DNA of 64,000 nt from Amphibacillus marinus. GTDB taxonomy: Bacteria > Bacillota > Bacilli > Bacillales > Amphibacillaceae. The number at the start of each line of letters is the position of its first letter. The first letter of the stretch is position 1. The stretch is from NCBI RefSeq assembly GCF_900110345.1, contig NZ_FODJ01000005.1, positions 163,438 through 227,437 of the forward strand. The letters are read 5' to 3'. The notes below the pieces were generated by a model. That model worked only from the letters and a program-made list of their open reading frames with translations. It was not told the origin of the DNA and made no database searches. A program made the translations under genes and the position numbers. Positions 1-9,603 of this stretch are shown here, one piece after another.

Positions 1-261
1 GAAAGCTATGCACCATACAAAGTTTATAACATTGGTAATAATCAACCTGTTAAATTAATGGATTTTATCCAAACCCTTGAAAAACATCTGGGTGTTGAAG
101 CAAAGAAAGAGTTCCTTCCCATGCAACCAGGGGATGTAAAAGCGACGTATGCAGATATTGATGATTTGACAGCAGCAACTGGATTTAAGCCTACAACTTC
201 GATTGATCAAGGCTTAAAACAATTTGTTGACTGGTATAAAAGCTACTATCATAATGAATAG
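1..261 (+). CDS. UDP-glucuronate 4-epimerase, C-terminal part
   Basis: The gene starts before the window; 86 codons are visible in frame from base 1, so the ATG at 58 is internal. The visible end carries features of extended SDR nucleotide-sugar epimerases of the UDP-glucuronate 4-epimerase type: a YNIGN motif, a PVxLMDFI segment, MQPGDVxATYAD, and a closing FKPTTSIDQG...FVDWYKSYY helix. Such enzymes interconvert UDP-glucuronate and UDP-galacturonate for capsule, exopolysaccharide or teichuronic-acid-like polymers. The stop lies 12 bp before a UDP-glucose dehydrogenase, which makes UDP-glucuronate, so the two genes form a logical pathway pair. The exact substrate cannot be settled from the C-terminus alone. 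Confidence 0.85.
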   Translation, partial: ESYAPYKVYNIGNNQPVKLMDFIQTLEKHLGVEAKKEFLPMQPGDVKATYADIDDLTAATGFKPTTSIDQGLKQFVDWYKSYYHNE

Positions 262-273
262 GAAGGTGAAATC

Positions 274-1440
274 ATGAAAATCGCTGTAGCAGGAACAGGA
301 TATGTAGGCTTATCTAATGCAATCCTTTTAGCACAGAACCACCAAGTATACGCATTAGATATTATTCAAGAAAAAGTAGATTTAATAAACAATAAGAAAT
401 CACCAATCGTTGATAAAGAAATTGAGGAGTTTCTTGCTACCAAGGCTTTAAACTTGACAGCAACAACAGATCCAAAAGAGGCTTATCAAAATGCGGATTA
501 TGTCATTATCTCCACACCTACAAACTATGATCCCGATAAAAATTATTTTGACACAACGACAGTTGAGCGCGTCATTCAAGATGTACTAGCCATAAATTCT
601 ACTGCGACAATGGTCATTAAATCCACGGTGCCAGTTGGGTATACGCTAGAGGTAAGGGCTAAGTACAACACAGAAAATGTTATTTTCTCACCAGAGTTTT
701 TACGTGAGGGAAGTGCCCTATATGATAACTTGCATCCATCACGAATTGTCGTCGGTGAGCAATCAGAACGGGCTAGAATATTTGCTGAGCTTTTAGCTGA
801 AGGTGCAGTGAAAGAAGATATTGACACATTATTTACGGATTCAACAGAGGCAGAAGCTATTAAACTATTTGCTAATACTTACTTAGCATTACGTGTTGCT
901 TTCTTTAATGAGTTAGATACATACGCGGAAGTGCGGGGGTTAAATTCTAAACAAATCATTGAGGGTGTTGGTCTCGACCCGCGGATCGGTAAGCATTACA
1001 ACAACCCATCATTTGGCTATGGTGGCTACTGCTTACCTAAGGATACCAAGCAATTACTTGCAAACTATCAAGATGTTCCGAACAATATTATTGGCGCCAT
1101 TGTTGACGCCAACCGGACAAGAAAAGACCATATTTCTGATAGCATTATTGCTAGAAATCCTGATGTTGTCGGTATTTATCGTTTAACAATGAAGACCGAT
1201 TCTGATAACTTTAGACAATCCGCTATTCAAGGTGTTATGAAACGCCTTAAAGCAAAAGGGATTGAGGTTGTGGTTTATGAACCTGTTTTGCAGGAAGCAG
1301 AATTCTTCCATTCTCGCGTCATCAAGGATTTTGCTGAATTCAAGCAACTTTCAGATGTTATCGTGGCCAACCGCTTAACTGAGGATATTAAAGATGTTGC
1401 GGATAAGGTTTATACGAGGGATTTGTTTAGTAGGGATTAA
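274..1440 (+). CDS. ugd: UDP-glucose 6-dehydrogenase
   Basis: This 388-aa cytoplasmic enzyme should oxidise UDP-glucose to UDP-glucuronate with two NAD+. The N-terminal Rossmann motif GTGYVG is at residues 7-12. The central dimerisation helix contains [20 protein letters not shown], with K197. The catalytic cysteine lies in [11 protein letters not shown] (C253). Length fits the short Gram-positive/HasB-like branch. The start is supported by an AGGAAGG box at about 261-267. It follows the epimerase fragment by 12 bp, so the two are probably cotranscribed for acidic surface-polysaccharide precursor synthesis. A related nucleotide-sugar dehydrogenase is possible, but the motifs and neighbour favour UDP-glucose. 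Confidence 0.92.
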   Translation: MKIAVAGTGYVGLSNAILLAQNHQVYALDIIQEKVDLINNKKSPIVDKEIEEFLATKALNLTATTDPKEAYQNADYVIISTPTNYDPDKNYFDTTTVERVIQDVLAINSTATMVIKSTVPVGYTLEVRAKYNTENVIFSPEFLREGSALYDNLHPSRIVVGEQSERARIFAELLAEGAVKEDIDTLFTDSTEAEAIKLFANTYLALRVAFFNELDTYAEVRGLNSKQIIEGVGLDPRIGKHYNNPSFGYGGYCLPKDTKQLLANYQDVPNNIIGAIVDANRTRKDHISDSIIARNPDVVGIYRLTMKTDSDNFRQSAIQGVMKRLKAKGIEVVVYEPVLQEAEFFHSRVIKDFAEFKQLSDVIVANRLTEDIKDVADKVYTRDLFSRD

Positions 1441-1503
1441 GCTTCAAGCTGGTTATCGAGTATAGTAGAGAAACTCTGTGTTTAACGCATATGAATAAGT
1501 TAA

Positions 1504-1556
1504 TTAGGCTCCAAAAATGATTAGTAAAGCAGAGGTAACCTGATTAAGGAGCCTAA
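1504..1556 (+). repeat. Inverted repeat in gap after ugd
   Basis: TTAGGCTCC (1504-1512) and GGAGCCTAA (1548-1556) form a perfect 9-bp inverted repeat with a 35-nt loop. There is no U-run after it, so it is not a clear terminator. The rest of 1441-1707 shows no gene or recognisable promoter. Confidence 0.35.
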
Positions 1557-1707
1557 CTAGCTGTTACAAAAGATTACATGGCAAGAATGATAACCGTCAC
1601 TAACTGTGCCAGATGGTTAATCTCACCTTATTAGAGTGACTCCATAATACGTTAATTCTAAATCCGGTTGCAGATTCCTCAGTTAGTATAATTGCCTTAA
1701 TCATAAA

Positions 1708-2487
1708 GTGAGTGATATTTTTAATGAAAAATATCCAAGAATCCGAATAATATTAAACAAAACCCCCATTTTGTATCCTTTTTATGATAAATTAAGGTTA
1801 AGTCAATTATTGTGGGTGATTATTATTTCAAAAAAATTTATGATATTACTAACGATTCTATTCATAATGGGGATTGGCGTTATTGTTCCTTTAATAATTA
1901 GTAACCAGTCAGGTGCTCAGCCTGCTGCTACGCAACTGCAGATAAATGAATTATCGGTAGTATTTAACTATCAGATGAAGGCAGCAAGTATTAGGGATAA
2001 GAGTGTGTCAATGAACGTAATTAATAAAACGGACGAAGTAGATGATGAGCCGTTAGAGCATGATGTGGTGATGTTGGAAGAGGATAGTGATTCTGTCGAG
2101 GTAACTGTCACACTCCCTTCAAACATAAGAAATGGTAGAAGTACGAACACGACAAATAATCAGCCGCCTATTCAGGCAACTAGACGTTCAAACAATCAGT
2201 CAACCAATAAAAACACCGATCAGAAAGATGAGCAGGTAAAGGAGAAAGAAGCAACTACAGATGAAAAGGAAGAACCACCTAAAGTCGAGAAGCCTAAAAA
2301 TGAAGCACCTAAGCCAACGCCCAAACCCAATCCAGATAATAAACCAGAAACAGGAGGATCGGATGAAGACGTCTCACACCATGACGATGAAGAGGACGAG
2401 AAGAAGCCAGATCCTAACGAGAATAGTGAAGCTGATGAGGACCAACCAGTGACGGATGATCCAGGTTCGAATCATAGTGACGATTAA
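1708..2487 (+). CDS. Membrane-anchored protein with acidic proline-rich tail
   Basis: I do not recognise this 259-aa protein. It has a charged N-terminal stretch of about 40 residues, one hydrophobic segment at about residues 43-66, then about 190 mostly polar residues. The tail is low-complexity, rich in Asn/Thr/Gln, then in Lys/Glu/Pro and finally Asp/Glu, ending without a sorting motif. This suggests a single-pass protein with an extracellular disordered region. The GTG start at 1708 has no good ribosome binding site, so the true start could be later, possibly the ATG of residue 46 inside the membrane segment. A strong terminator follows at 2515-2550. Confidence 0.55.
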   Translation: MSDIFNEKYPRIRIILNKTPILYPFYDKLRLSQLLWVIIISKKFMILLTILFIMGIGVIVPLIISNQSGAQPAATQLQINELSVVFNYQMKAASIRDKSVSMNVINKTDEVDDEPLEHDVVMLEEDSDSVEVTVTLPSNIRNGRSTNTTNNQPPIQATRRSNNQSTNKNTDQKDEQVKEKEATTDEKEEPPKVEKPKNEAPKPTPKPNPDNKPETGGSDEDVSHHDDEEDEKKPDPNENSEADEDQPVTDDPGSNHSDD

Positions 2488-2514
2488 TCACTATCAGTCA
2501 GCCAGATCAGAGTT

Positions 2515-2550
2515 AGAGCGCCCATACCATTCATTTGGTATGGGCGCTCT
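2515..2550. terminator. Bidirectional terminator, 15-bp stem
   Basis: AGAGCGCCCATACCA (2515-2529) pairs perfectly with TGGTATGGGCGCTCT (2536-2550) around a 6-nt loop, followed by TTGTC. It separates the convergent genes at 1708-2487 (+) and 2565-3323 (-). Confidence 0.85.
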
Positions 2551-2564
2551 TTGTCAAGGCGTGA

Positions 2565-3323
2565 TTAACACTGCTCGAGCGCATAGCAATCTTTTCTCAA
2601 CGCAATTGCACGCTCTGGGAAATCAGTAACTATAGTTTCAACACCCAGTGTTAGTAGTGTATTTATGTCTTCACGACTGTTAACTGTCCATGCTCTTATC
2701 TTCGTTACATCAATCTCTGAAGAAAGGTTTCCCTCAATAAGTAAAGACTTTTCTAGATGATAATGAGAGAATTGAAATGTCGCAGCATAATCCTCTAGTT
2801 GGGGAATATTTTGAAACAGAAGCCATGCTAATTCAGCATGGGGATCTAGGTTTCGCATCCGTACTAAAGTTGGTAAGTGAAAAGAGGAATAAACAACCTT
2901 GACTGATCTAATTAAACGGTGAACGGTCTCTAAGATTCTTTCCTCGATTCCGTTGTAACTCAGAACAGCAGTCTTCAATTCAATGTTTAAGTCAACCTTT
3001 TCAGTTTCAACGAGATGCAATACCTCTGCAAGCGTAGGCATCCGTTCTAGCTCCCATGTTGGGTGATAGTTTGAAAAGGATTGATATAAAGATGATGGTT
3101 TCAACTGCTTAAGTTCAGCTAGGGTAAAGTCTTTTACGAAACCTTCAGCCTCAAAGGTCCGATCCACACGTTCATCGTGAATAACGACAAGCTGATCATC
3201 TTTAGTAAGATGGACATCTATTTCTAATCCATCTACACCACTTTTAATCGCTTCATGGAAGCTAAGCATGGTGTTCTCAGGAAAGCTTCCTTTACTGCCG
3301 CGGTGGCCGAAAATTTTTGTCAT
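2565..3323 (-). CDS. glpQ: Glycerophosphodiester phosphodiesterase, cytoplasmic
   Basis: This 252-aa GDPD-family enzyme should hydrolyse glycerophosphodiesters to sn-glycerol-3-phosphate plus an alcohol. Family residues are visible: HRG at 7-9, PENT at 15-18, the metal pair E34/D36 and the second histidine H49. There is no signal peptide, so it acts inside the cell, unlike secreted GlpQ. The start has a strong AGGAGG box. It follows a complete Ugp-type importer on the same strand, which can import glycerophosphodiesters directly, so the enzyme probably processes the imported substrate. A terminator hairpin at 3362-3387 separates it from ugpB, so it may be expressed by read-through or from its own promoter. 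Confidence 0.9.
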   Translation of the reverse strand: MTKIFGHRGSKGSFPENTMLSFHEAIKSGVDGLEIDVHLTKDDQLVVIHDERVDRTFEAEGFVKDFTLAELKQLKPSSLYQSFSNYHPTWELERMPTLAEVLHLVETEKVDLNIELKTAVLSYNGIEERILETVHRLIRSVKVVYSSFHLPTLVRMRNLDPHAELAWLLFQNIPQLEDYAATFQFSHYHLEKSLLIEGNLSSEIDVTKIRAWTVNSREDINTLLTLGVETIVTDFPERAIALRKDCYALEQC

Positions 3324-3361
3324 GAGAGTGACCTCCTGTTATTTTTTAAAAAAGAAAACAA

Positions 3362-3387
3362 AAGGAGAAAGTGATGACTTTCTCCTT
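3362..3387 (-). terminator. Terminator between ugpB and glpQ
   Basis: AAGGAGAAAG (3362-3371) pairs with CTTTCTCCTT (3378-3387). Read on the minus strand the hairpin is followed by TTTTGTTTTC and a further T-run, as in a Rho-independent terminator. It probably ends or attenuates the ugpCAEB transcript before glpQ. Confidence 0.75.
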
Positions 3388-3438
3388 AAAGGGGGGTACC
3401 AAACTTAAAGAAGTATGGTCTATTTCCAATGCCTAAGC

Positions 3439-4806
3439 TTATTCGCCTCTAGCACGATTAGCTTGTTCAATAGCTGCATTAATTTGATCAACAACACTCT
3501 GGTAAGCTGTGTCAACGTCGCCACCGTTGTATACTGTTTCTAACGCTGTCTCAGTAATTCTTCTGCCCTCAGGAATCATATCCATTAATGCGCCTTGAGT
3601 GGCAAACGATGATACCGTAGACTGAAGTTGTTCGACTGTTACTTGTAATTGTGGAATTTGCTCATAGGTTTCAAGTACAATTGGTTGCTCGTATGCAGCA
3701 GGATTAATGGCGAAGTAGCCTGTGCTGGCATGCCAAGCGCCCTGAATTTCAGGTGTTTGCAAGTATTTCATAAAATCCCAAGCGGCAAGCTGCTCTTCCT
3801 CTGGCTTACCATTCATCATCCAAAGACTAGCGCCACCAATGACAACCCCTTCACGATCTTTATCTTCTGGGTAAGGTAAGAAGCCAACCCCAACCTCAAA
3901 AGGTGCACTGTCGACAACATTTCTTACATTAGCAGATGATGCGATGAACATGGCAACATCTTCAGCAAAGAAACCAGCAATCATATTGTCGCCATTTGTT
4001 CCGTAATTAGCAAAGGTATCGTCATTAATCATGCGTTCAACCCATTCAAAGACAGATTTGCCTTCTTCTTCAGTAAAGCCAACTTCAGTTGGAGTATCGG
4101 AACGCCCGTTATCGTTGTTCATAAGTAGAGCACCTTGGTTAGCAAGAAGTTGCTCATATAACCAGCCATAGGCTTGTAGGGCAAAACCTTTCATCTCTGG
4201 GTTACTCTCAGTAATTTGTTTACTTGCTGCTTCAACCTCTTGATAAGTAGCAGGGGGCGTATCAGCATCTAAACCTGCCGCATCAAATGCGTCTTTGTTG
4301 TAATACATGACTGGTGTAGACGAATTAAATGGCATGGAGTAGAACGTGTCGTCTAATTGATAGTAGTTAATAATGTTTTCTTCAAGTTGGCTCATATCGT
4401 AGCCTTCTGCATCAACAAATGTTTGAATTGGCTCAATACCGCCACTGTTAATCATTGACTTTGTCCCAATTTCAAAAACTTGCATCATCGTTGGTGCACT
4501 GTCTGTACCGGCGATTGTGTTGAATTTAGTAAGGGCTTCATCATAAGTTCCTTGGTAATCAGCAGTTACAACGACAGCGTCCTGGGAAGCATTATATTGA
4601 TCGACAATTTGGTCGAGTGCCTCTTGTAACGCACCACCCATCGCATGCCAGAATACCACTTCAACTGGTTCATTAGGTTCAGATTCCACCTCTTCAGGAG
4701 TGCTTTCTTCAGCTGCAGCTTCTTCTGATGTTTCCGGTGAATCATTAGTTTGACAACCAACAAGTAAGATAAATAATCCAAATAAAATTACCGCTATTTT
4801 CTTCAT
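3439..4806 (-). CDS. ugpB: Glycerol-3-phosphate ABC transporter, substrate-binding lipoprotein
   Basis: This is a cluster-D/UgpB-type extracellular solute-binding lipoprotein of about 455 aa. The signal peptide ends in a LVGC lipobox (C18 from the ATG), followed by a Ser/Glu-rich linker. The mature protein begins with VVFWHAMGG and QIVDQYNAS, typical of UgpB. I chose the ATG at 4806: the in-frame TTG at 4809 directly precedes it, and the GAGGT box is better spaced for the ATG. It is the last gene of the ugpC-ugpA-ugpE-ugpB series and should deliver sn-glycerol-3-phosphate or glycerophosphodiesters to the permeases. Other sugars are possible by family alone, but the GlpQ neighbour favours this reading. 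Confidence 0.85.
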   Translation of the reverse strand: MKKIAVILFGLFILLVGCQTNDSPETSEEAAAEESTPEEVESEPNEPVEVVFWHAMGGALQEALDQIVDQYNASQDAVVVTADYQGTYDEALTKFNTIAGTDSAPTMMQVFEIGTKSMINSGGIEPIQTFVDAEGYDMSQLEENIINYYQLDDTFYSMPFNSSTPVMYYNKDAFDAAGLDADTPPATYQEVEAASKQITESNPEMKGFALQAYGWLYEQLLANQGALLMNNDNGRSDTPTEVGFTEEEGKSVFEWVERMINDDTFANYGTNGDNMIAGFFAEDVAMFIASSANVRNVVDSAPFEVGVGFLPYPEDKDREGVVIGGASLWMMNGKPEEEQLAAWDFMKYLQTPEIQGAWHASTGYFAINPAAYEQPIVLETYEQIPQLQVTVEQLQSTVSSFATQGALMDMIPEGRRITETALETVYNGGDVDTAYQSVVDQINAAIEQANRARGE

Positions 4807-4861
4807 CAATTAGTACCTCTATTATTTTTTTTATGAAAAATCAAGTATTAACTTGAGTGTT

Positions 4862-5680
4862 TTACTTTAGAGCACCTTCTGTTAAGCCTTGTTGCAACCT
4901 TTTTTGTCCGAGAAACAGGATCATTAATGTGGGAATGACGACAATGATCGCACCAGCCATAATAACGCCCCATTCATTTAACTGCTCCTGTGATTGCAAT
5001 TGTCTAAGTCCGATTTGAACGGTTCTAAAGCGGTCATCAGTTGTTGTTAACAGCGGCCATAGGTACATGTTCCATGATGTTAAAAAACCATATACGCCTA
5101 GTGTAAGTAAGCTTGTTTTTGCAACAGGCAGGACGACAGTAAGGAAAAACTTTAAATCACCTATTCCAGCAATTTGGCTTGCTTCCTTCAATTCTTTAGG
5201 GATTTGCTTAAAGTTTTGTCTTAGTAAAAATGTGCCAAACGCCATTGCGAAGAATGGGAGCGCCAAGCCTTGGTAGCTATTCAACCAATTTAAATCTCTA
5301 ATGGTATGAAAGTTTGGAATGACCGAAGCCTCAAACGGAACCATCATCGTTGCAATAAATAGAAAGAAAATAAGATCTCTCCCTTTGAATTCAATAAAAA
5401 CAAAGGCATATGCTGCCAAACTAGAAATAATTAGCTGCCCAGTCATAATGAGAAGAGACATAACCAAGCTATTGAGTAAGTAGCGAACTAATGGAAATCT
5501 TTGAAACACTGCTACATAATTCTCAAGTGAGAAGCTGGTCGGTATCATATTGCCCATCATAATTTCTTGGCCTGACATGAAGCTCATCATAAAGGTAATG
5601 AGCAAAGGTGCAAACATGATTAGAGCAGCTAAAACGAGTAACGTGTATAAAATAATTTTCGTCCTGAGTGGTATGGTCAT
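4862..5680 (-). CDS. ugpE: Glycerol-3-phosphate ABC transporter permease UgpE
   Basis: This 272-aa CUT1-family inner-membrane permease has about six hydrophobic segments. The cytoplasmic EAA loop reads EASQIAGIGDLKFFLTVVLP, which contacts the ATPase. Its ATG overlaps the ugpA stop by 4 bp (ATGA), showing translational coupling. With UgpA it forms the transmembrane channel of the importer. The N-terminal sequence and length match the MalG/UgpE side of the pair. Confidence 0.88.
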   Translation of the reverse strand: MTIPLRTKIILYTLLVLAALIMFAPLLITFMMSFMSGQEIMMGNMIPTSFSLENYVAVFQRFPLVRYLLNSLVMSLLIMTGQLIISSLAAYAFVFIEFKGRDLIFFLFIATMMVPFEASVIPNFHTIRDLNWLNSYQGLALPFFAMAFGTFLLRQNFKQIPKELKEASQIAGIGDLKFFLTVVLPVAKTSLLTLGVYGFLTSWNMYLWPLLTTTDDRFRTVQIGLRQLQSQEQLNEWGVIMAGAIIVVIPTLMILFLGQKRLQQGLTEGALK

Positions 5681-6615
5681 TGATAATGTACCTTCCTTTC
5701 CCCGAGCTTAAATTGGATCAACGTGAGGATAAGGATTATAAAAAACAGGATCATCGCTTGAGCACTTGCTGTCCCAAATTGATAATTCATAAAAGCATCT
5801 TGATAGATGGAATAAACAATTAAGTTTGTTTCGTTCTGTGGTCCACCGCGCGTTAACATATCAATTTGGCCAAAGGTTTGGAAGGCATTAATGAATGACA
5901 CTGTAATGACAAAAAATAATGTCGGCGAGAGCATCGGTAACGTTATTCGTCGTAATTTATAAAAATATCCTGCCCCATCAATATTTGCACTTTCATATAA
6001 ATATTGATCAATTGATTGCAAGCCACCTAATAAAATCAAAAAGGTAAATCCACTATTCATCCAAATCGTTGCGATCGACACTGAAAAAAGGGCCCAGTCA
6101 GGGTTTGTTAACCAGCCAATTGCATCAGCACCCAATAGTTTTAACAACTGATTTAACCAGCCAATTGATGGATGAAAGAGAAATAGCCAAAACACAGAAG
6201 CAGCGGCAGTAGAGATGCCCATTGTTGAAGCATACATGGTTCGGAATAATCCGACACCCTTTAACTTTTCATTTGCGATAATGGCTAGGAATAAGCTAAC
6301 GAGTATTGTTCCTGGCACGGTATAAAGCACAAATAGTAAAGTCGATTGTAGGCTTTTTAGAAAAATAGGCGAGTTAAAGATATTCATATAGTTCTCTAGT
6401 CCAACGAATACTGTTGTCTGGCCACTGCTATTTGTTAGGAAAAAGCTTAAATAGAGTGTTCTACCTAATGGATAAAATAAAAATACCGAGAACAAGATAA
6501 TTGATGGCAAGAGAAACAACATTCCCTTACTAAAGCTAGCCATCCGTTGTAATTTTAGAGCTTTCAGGAGCCCTTTGTGCTCATGCTCTTGATAAGGTAG
6601 TGCAACTTGTTTCAT
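5677..6615 (-). CDS. ugpA: Glycerol-3-phosphate ABC transporter permease UgpA
   Basis: This 312-aa permease has about six membrane segments after a charged 30-residue N-terminus. The EAA motif is visible as ESANIDGAGYFYKLRRITLP. It overlaps ugpC upstream and ugpE downstream by 4 bp each, so all three are translationally coupled in one operon. It should pair with UgpE as the MalF/UgpA-type subunit. Confidence 0.88.
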   Translation of the reverse strand: MKQVALPYQEHEHKGLLKALKLQRMASFSKGMLFLLPSIILFSVFLFYPLGRTLYLSFFLTNSSGQTTVFVGLENYMNIFNSPIFLKSLQSTLLFVLYTVPGTILVSLFLAIIANEKLKGVGLFRTMYASTMGISTAAASVFWLFLFHPSIGWLNQLLKLLGADAIGWLTNPDWALFSVSIATIWMNSGFTFLILLGGLQSIDQYLYESANIDGAGYFYKLRRITLPMLSPTLFFVITVSFINAFQTFGQIDMLTRGGPQNETNLIVYSIYQDAFMNYQFGTASAQAMILFFIILILTLIQFKLGERKVHYQ

Positions 6616-7727
6616 AGTGCGACCACCTTTAAGTCTTGACTCGCGGTTGCAGTTTGCATAATTTGACCTGATTGGCTGTCAAAGAAGCTGATGTGGTCAA
6701 GGTTTATCTTTAATGGAATGCGCTCACCAGCATTGATTAGCCACTGTCCTAACCACTTGGCGGTCCAAAGCTGGCTCCCGACTTCAAAGGTTAGTAGTGT
6801 TTCATTGCCTAGTTGTTCAACATTGACAACGTCTAAATGAAGATTGGCTTCTTCTTGAGTGGCATAAACAAGATGTTCTGCACGAATACCAATGGTAATG
6901 CCTGACCGCTTAATAATTTTTGGTATATCTTGATTGGTAATAGATAGCTTAATTGTATCCTCAATAATTAGCTGGTTCTGGTTAATAACAGCAAGACCAA
7001 GATTCATTCTTGGCGATCCAATAAAGGATGCTACAAATAGATTCGCAGGCTGGTTGTAAAGGTCAATTGGCTTACCAATTTGCTGGATTTCACCCTCATT
7101 CAATACCATAATGCGGTCACCCATTGTCATTGCTTCAACTTGGTCATGTGTAACATAAATCATTGTAAGACCAAGTTTCTTTTGTAAACGACGAATTTCA
7201 GTGCGCATATGTGCGCGTAACTTGGCGTCTAAATTCGATAATGGTTCATCCATCAAGCAAAGCGGTTCTTGACTTATAACAGAGCGCGCTAATGCGACAC
7301 GTTGCCGTTGCCCACCAGATAGCTGTTTTGGCTTCCGTTTAAGTAAATCGCCTAGTCCCATCATTGACACTGCTTCTTGAAGTCGTTTTTGCTGCTCTTG
7401 CTTATTTACTTTCTTGGCTGACAGTCCGAACAATATATTTTGTTCAACAGTTAAATGAGGATACAGGGCATAATTCTGAAATACCATTGATAGGTGGCGC
7501 TCTTTAGGAGGGAGGTGATTAACCAAGCGACCTTGAATTTTCAACTCTCCTCCTGATAAGGACTCAAGGCCAGCGATCATGCGTAACAGGGTGCTTTTAC
7601 CTGAGCCAGAAGGTCCTACAAGTACAAAGAACTCGCCTTCCTCAATTTGTAAATCAATTGAATGCAGTACTTGGACATTTTTGTCATAGCTTTTTGACAC
7701 TTGCTTAAGCTCAACGAGATGCATCAT
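6612..7727 (-). CDS. ugpC: Glycerol-3-phosphate ABC transporter ATPase
   Basis: This 371-aa CUT1-type ATPase powers the importer. Walker A GPSGSGKST is at residues 38-46, the Q-loop in VFQNYALYP, the signature LSGGQRQR near residue 137, Walker B CLMDEP, and the H-loop in YVTHD. A C-terminal TOBE/regulatory domain covers about residues 240-371. AAAGGAGG precedes two consecutive ATGs (7727 and 7724); the second is slightly better spaced. It is the first gene of the operon. A multipurpose MsmX-like role cannot be excluded, but its place with cognate permeases supports a dedicated ATPase. Confidence 0.88.
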   Translation of the reverse strand: MMHLVELKQVSKSYDKNVQVLHSIDLQIEEGEFFVLVGPSGSGKSTLLRMIAGLESLSGGELKIQGRLVNHLPPKERHLSMVFQNYALYPHLTVEQNILFGLSAKKVNKQEQQKRLQEAVSMMGLGDLLKRKPKQLSGGQRQRVALARSVISQEPLCLMDEPLSNLDAKLRAHMRTEIRRLQKKLGLTMIYVTHDQVEAMTMGDRIMVLNEGEIQQIGKPIDLYNQPANLFVASFIGSPRMNLGLAVINQNQLIIEDTIKLSITNQDIPKIIKRSGITIGIRAEHLVYATQEEANLHLDVVNVEQLGNETLLTFEVGSQLWTAKWLGQWLINAGERIPLKINLDHISFFDSQSGQIMQTATASQDLKVVAL

Positions 7728-8186
7728 TAAAACCTCCTTTGTTTAGATCTGCTAAAGCTAATCACAATTTAGCACATTAAAAATTGAAAATGTGCCAATT
7801 TACTGAAACGTTACACTTATCTTACACATTCTCAATGATAGATTAATAAATTGGAGAGAATTTTATAAAGAGTTTACAAGGCACCTTGAATGCCTTATGC
7901 CTAAATTTATAAAAATAAATATGCTGGGTTTTAAGAGAAGGATTGTACAATAAAATCTAAAACAAAAAACAACAACCCGTCTATTCGACAAAAGTTGTTG
8001 TTTTTTTATGCAATATTCTAATTCAGCTTACTCCAAATACCTTTTTAGAAATTTAAAAGTGCTTTGATGAAAGCCTACACTTATAGGTTAGTATAAAAGC
8101 ACAGAGAGTTGCTATCCTTACAACATTCCCTGTGCTTTAAATACCATATTGGTTATAATAAGCTGACTAATATTATGTAATTAACC
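7728..8186. promoter_or_regulatory. Upstream region of ugp operon
   Basis: This gene-free stretch holds probable ugp control elements. A palindrome pairs GCACATT (about 7772-7778) with AATGTGC (about 7788-7794) upstream of ugpC. Two TTACAC repeats at 7811-7816 and 7822-7827 start 11 bp apart, like a PhoP-box pair. I cannot pick a convincing -35/-10 pair. A terminator at 7968-8002 and a weaker hairpin (AAAGCACAG 8096-8104 / CTGTGCTTT 8130-8138) lie nearer the 8187 gene. Confidence 0.5.
7968..8009. terminator. Bidirectional terminator
   Basis: AACAACAAC (7968-7976) pairs with GTTGTTGTT (7994-8002). A T-run follows on the plus strand and an A-rich stretch precedes the stem, so it can work in both directions. 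It probably ends the minus-strand transcript of the 8187-8957 gene. Confidence 0.75.
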
Positions 8187-8957
8187 CTAAAACAAATCCC
8201 CAATCAGGTTGTTGATCAGTGGCTCAATCATTGCTTCACCCATGAGAGCAAAGATTATAAATAGCATAACAAAAACGATAACGACGGAATAAAAATTGTC
8301 AATACGTTTCTTCGTTGGCGTTGCTTCAGCTAAAGCCACAATAGTAGCTGTAATAGACAAGCTCAAAAGCATGACCGCTAATAACACGCTATAGGCACTT
8401 AATTCATGTAAGCCTAGGATAATGGCGATATTAGCTAGGGCTGTTAATAGCATCGGAATAACCATTAATGTAGCAAAGGTAGTTGTTACTTTTAAAAACG
8501 AGTATGGTGCCTGTGCAAGTTTCATCGTAAGGAAGACCACACCTATAATGATAGCCATACTAATTAATAAGATTAGGAATGGTTTAAAGGTTAAATTCCA
8601 GAATGAAGGGCTAAAGAAACCGTTGTATAGGACTTGGTTTAGCACATACGGAAATAACGCAGTTAGAAAGGCAAAAAGAATTAAAGTTATTAGACCATTG
8701 GCTACGTCACCTTGTGAATCTGTTGTTTGTTTACTTGAATCAAAAGGTCTTTTAATAGCGGGCACGAGGAACCTCCAATAGGCTTTACTCATGCCTTTGC
8801 TCTTCTCCACAAAAGCACTGGGCGCTGTAGGTGTTGCTTCCACTGCATGTTCTTCATGCGCCTGTGTGGTTGCCGCCTCTTCAGAAATCTTGGTACCACA
8901 GCTTGTACAGAAAAGTGAATCAGCTTCTAATGTTGCTTGACAATTTGGACAGTTCAT
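8187..8957 (-). CDS. Zinc-ribbon multi-pass membrane protein
   Basis: This 256-aa protein starts with a zinc ribbon: CPNC at residues 3-6 and CTSCG at about 17-21. An Ala/Thr/Glu-rich linker follows, then about five hydrophobic segments from about residue 88 to the end. The layout resembles zinc-ribbon/Yip1-like membrane proteins of Firmicutes, whose function is unknown. A good AGGAG-type site precedes the ATG. It is divergent from a TcaA-like zinc-ribbon protein at 9604, suggesting a shared envelope role, but that is inference. Confidence 0.75.
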   Translation of the reverse strand: MNCPNCQATLEADSLFCTSCGTKISEEAATTQAHEEHAVEATPTAPSAFVEKSKGMSKAYWRFLVPAIKRPFDSSKQTTDSQGDVANGLITLILFAFLTALFPYVLNQVLYNGFFSPSFWNLTFKPFLILLISMAIIIGVVFLTMKLAQAPYSFLKVTTTFATLMVIPMLLTALANIAIILGLHELSAYSVLLAVMLLSLSITATIVALAEATPTKKRIDNFYSVVIVFVMLFIIFALMGEAMIEPLINNLIGDLF

Positions 8958-9603
8958 TGCTACGACTCCTTTTTATAAATTCTTGGTGGCTAGTCTATTA
9001 AAACTATGACTACCTGACTATTATAGTCGAATCATGTCAAAATTTCTAGATAATATACTATTTTAACTTGAAAGTTTCTTTAAAATACTTTCATTTCTGG
9101 TTTTTAACATCTATAATTAAGAAATAAGATCTATTGTTCTTATATTTGACTAGTGAAAAAATCCTAGACACATAGTAAAATAAGCGTGTTTAACAGAGTT
9201 TGTTTCTTGTATCAGAATTTATAATAAATTATCGTTACTATAATTATTTTCATGCTATATTTTTTATTTGCTTCGTTAAACTTTGTATCTTTTCACTTGC
9301 TTTACAAGTCTATCTGCTCATTGCGAATTTTGGCGAATAGTGATGAACAAAGGAGTTTTTTATATGAGAAAGTCAGAATATATTGGATGAGACTATGTAG
9401 TTAAAAAGGATTAGAAAGGTTAACTTTATCTTGTCAAGGAACGCCTTAACTAACAAGATAATAGCAGCGACGAGCATGTGCATTTAGCTTACATAACGTT
9501 TTATGTTTATGGTTTGAAACAAGACAGCATAGCAACAGGCTGATTAAGATGATTGCTGTTTTGCTTTATATAAAAAGAGATAGATTTAGGGAGGATGGAG
9601 AGA
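8958..9603. other. Long AT-rich gap between zinc-ribbon genes
   Basis: No substantial gene was found. An 8-codon ORF with an AAAGGAG site lies at 9364-9390 and could be a leader peptide or a remnant. A hairpin pairs TTATCTTGT (9426-9434) with ACAAGATAA (9453-9461). A possible promoter for the downstream TcaA-like gene is TTAAGA, 17 bp, TATATA at about 9544-9572; it is weak. Confidence 0.4.

Noticed and set aside
576..827. Minus-strand ORF inside ugd
   Set aside because: It is a shadow of the ugd coding frame, with no ribosome binding site or recognisable protein.
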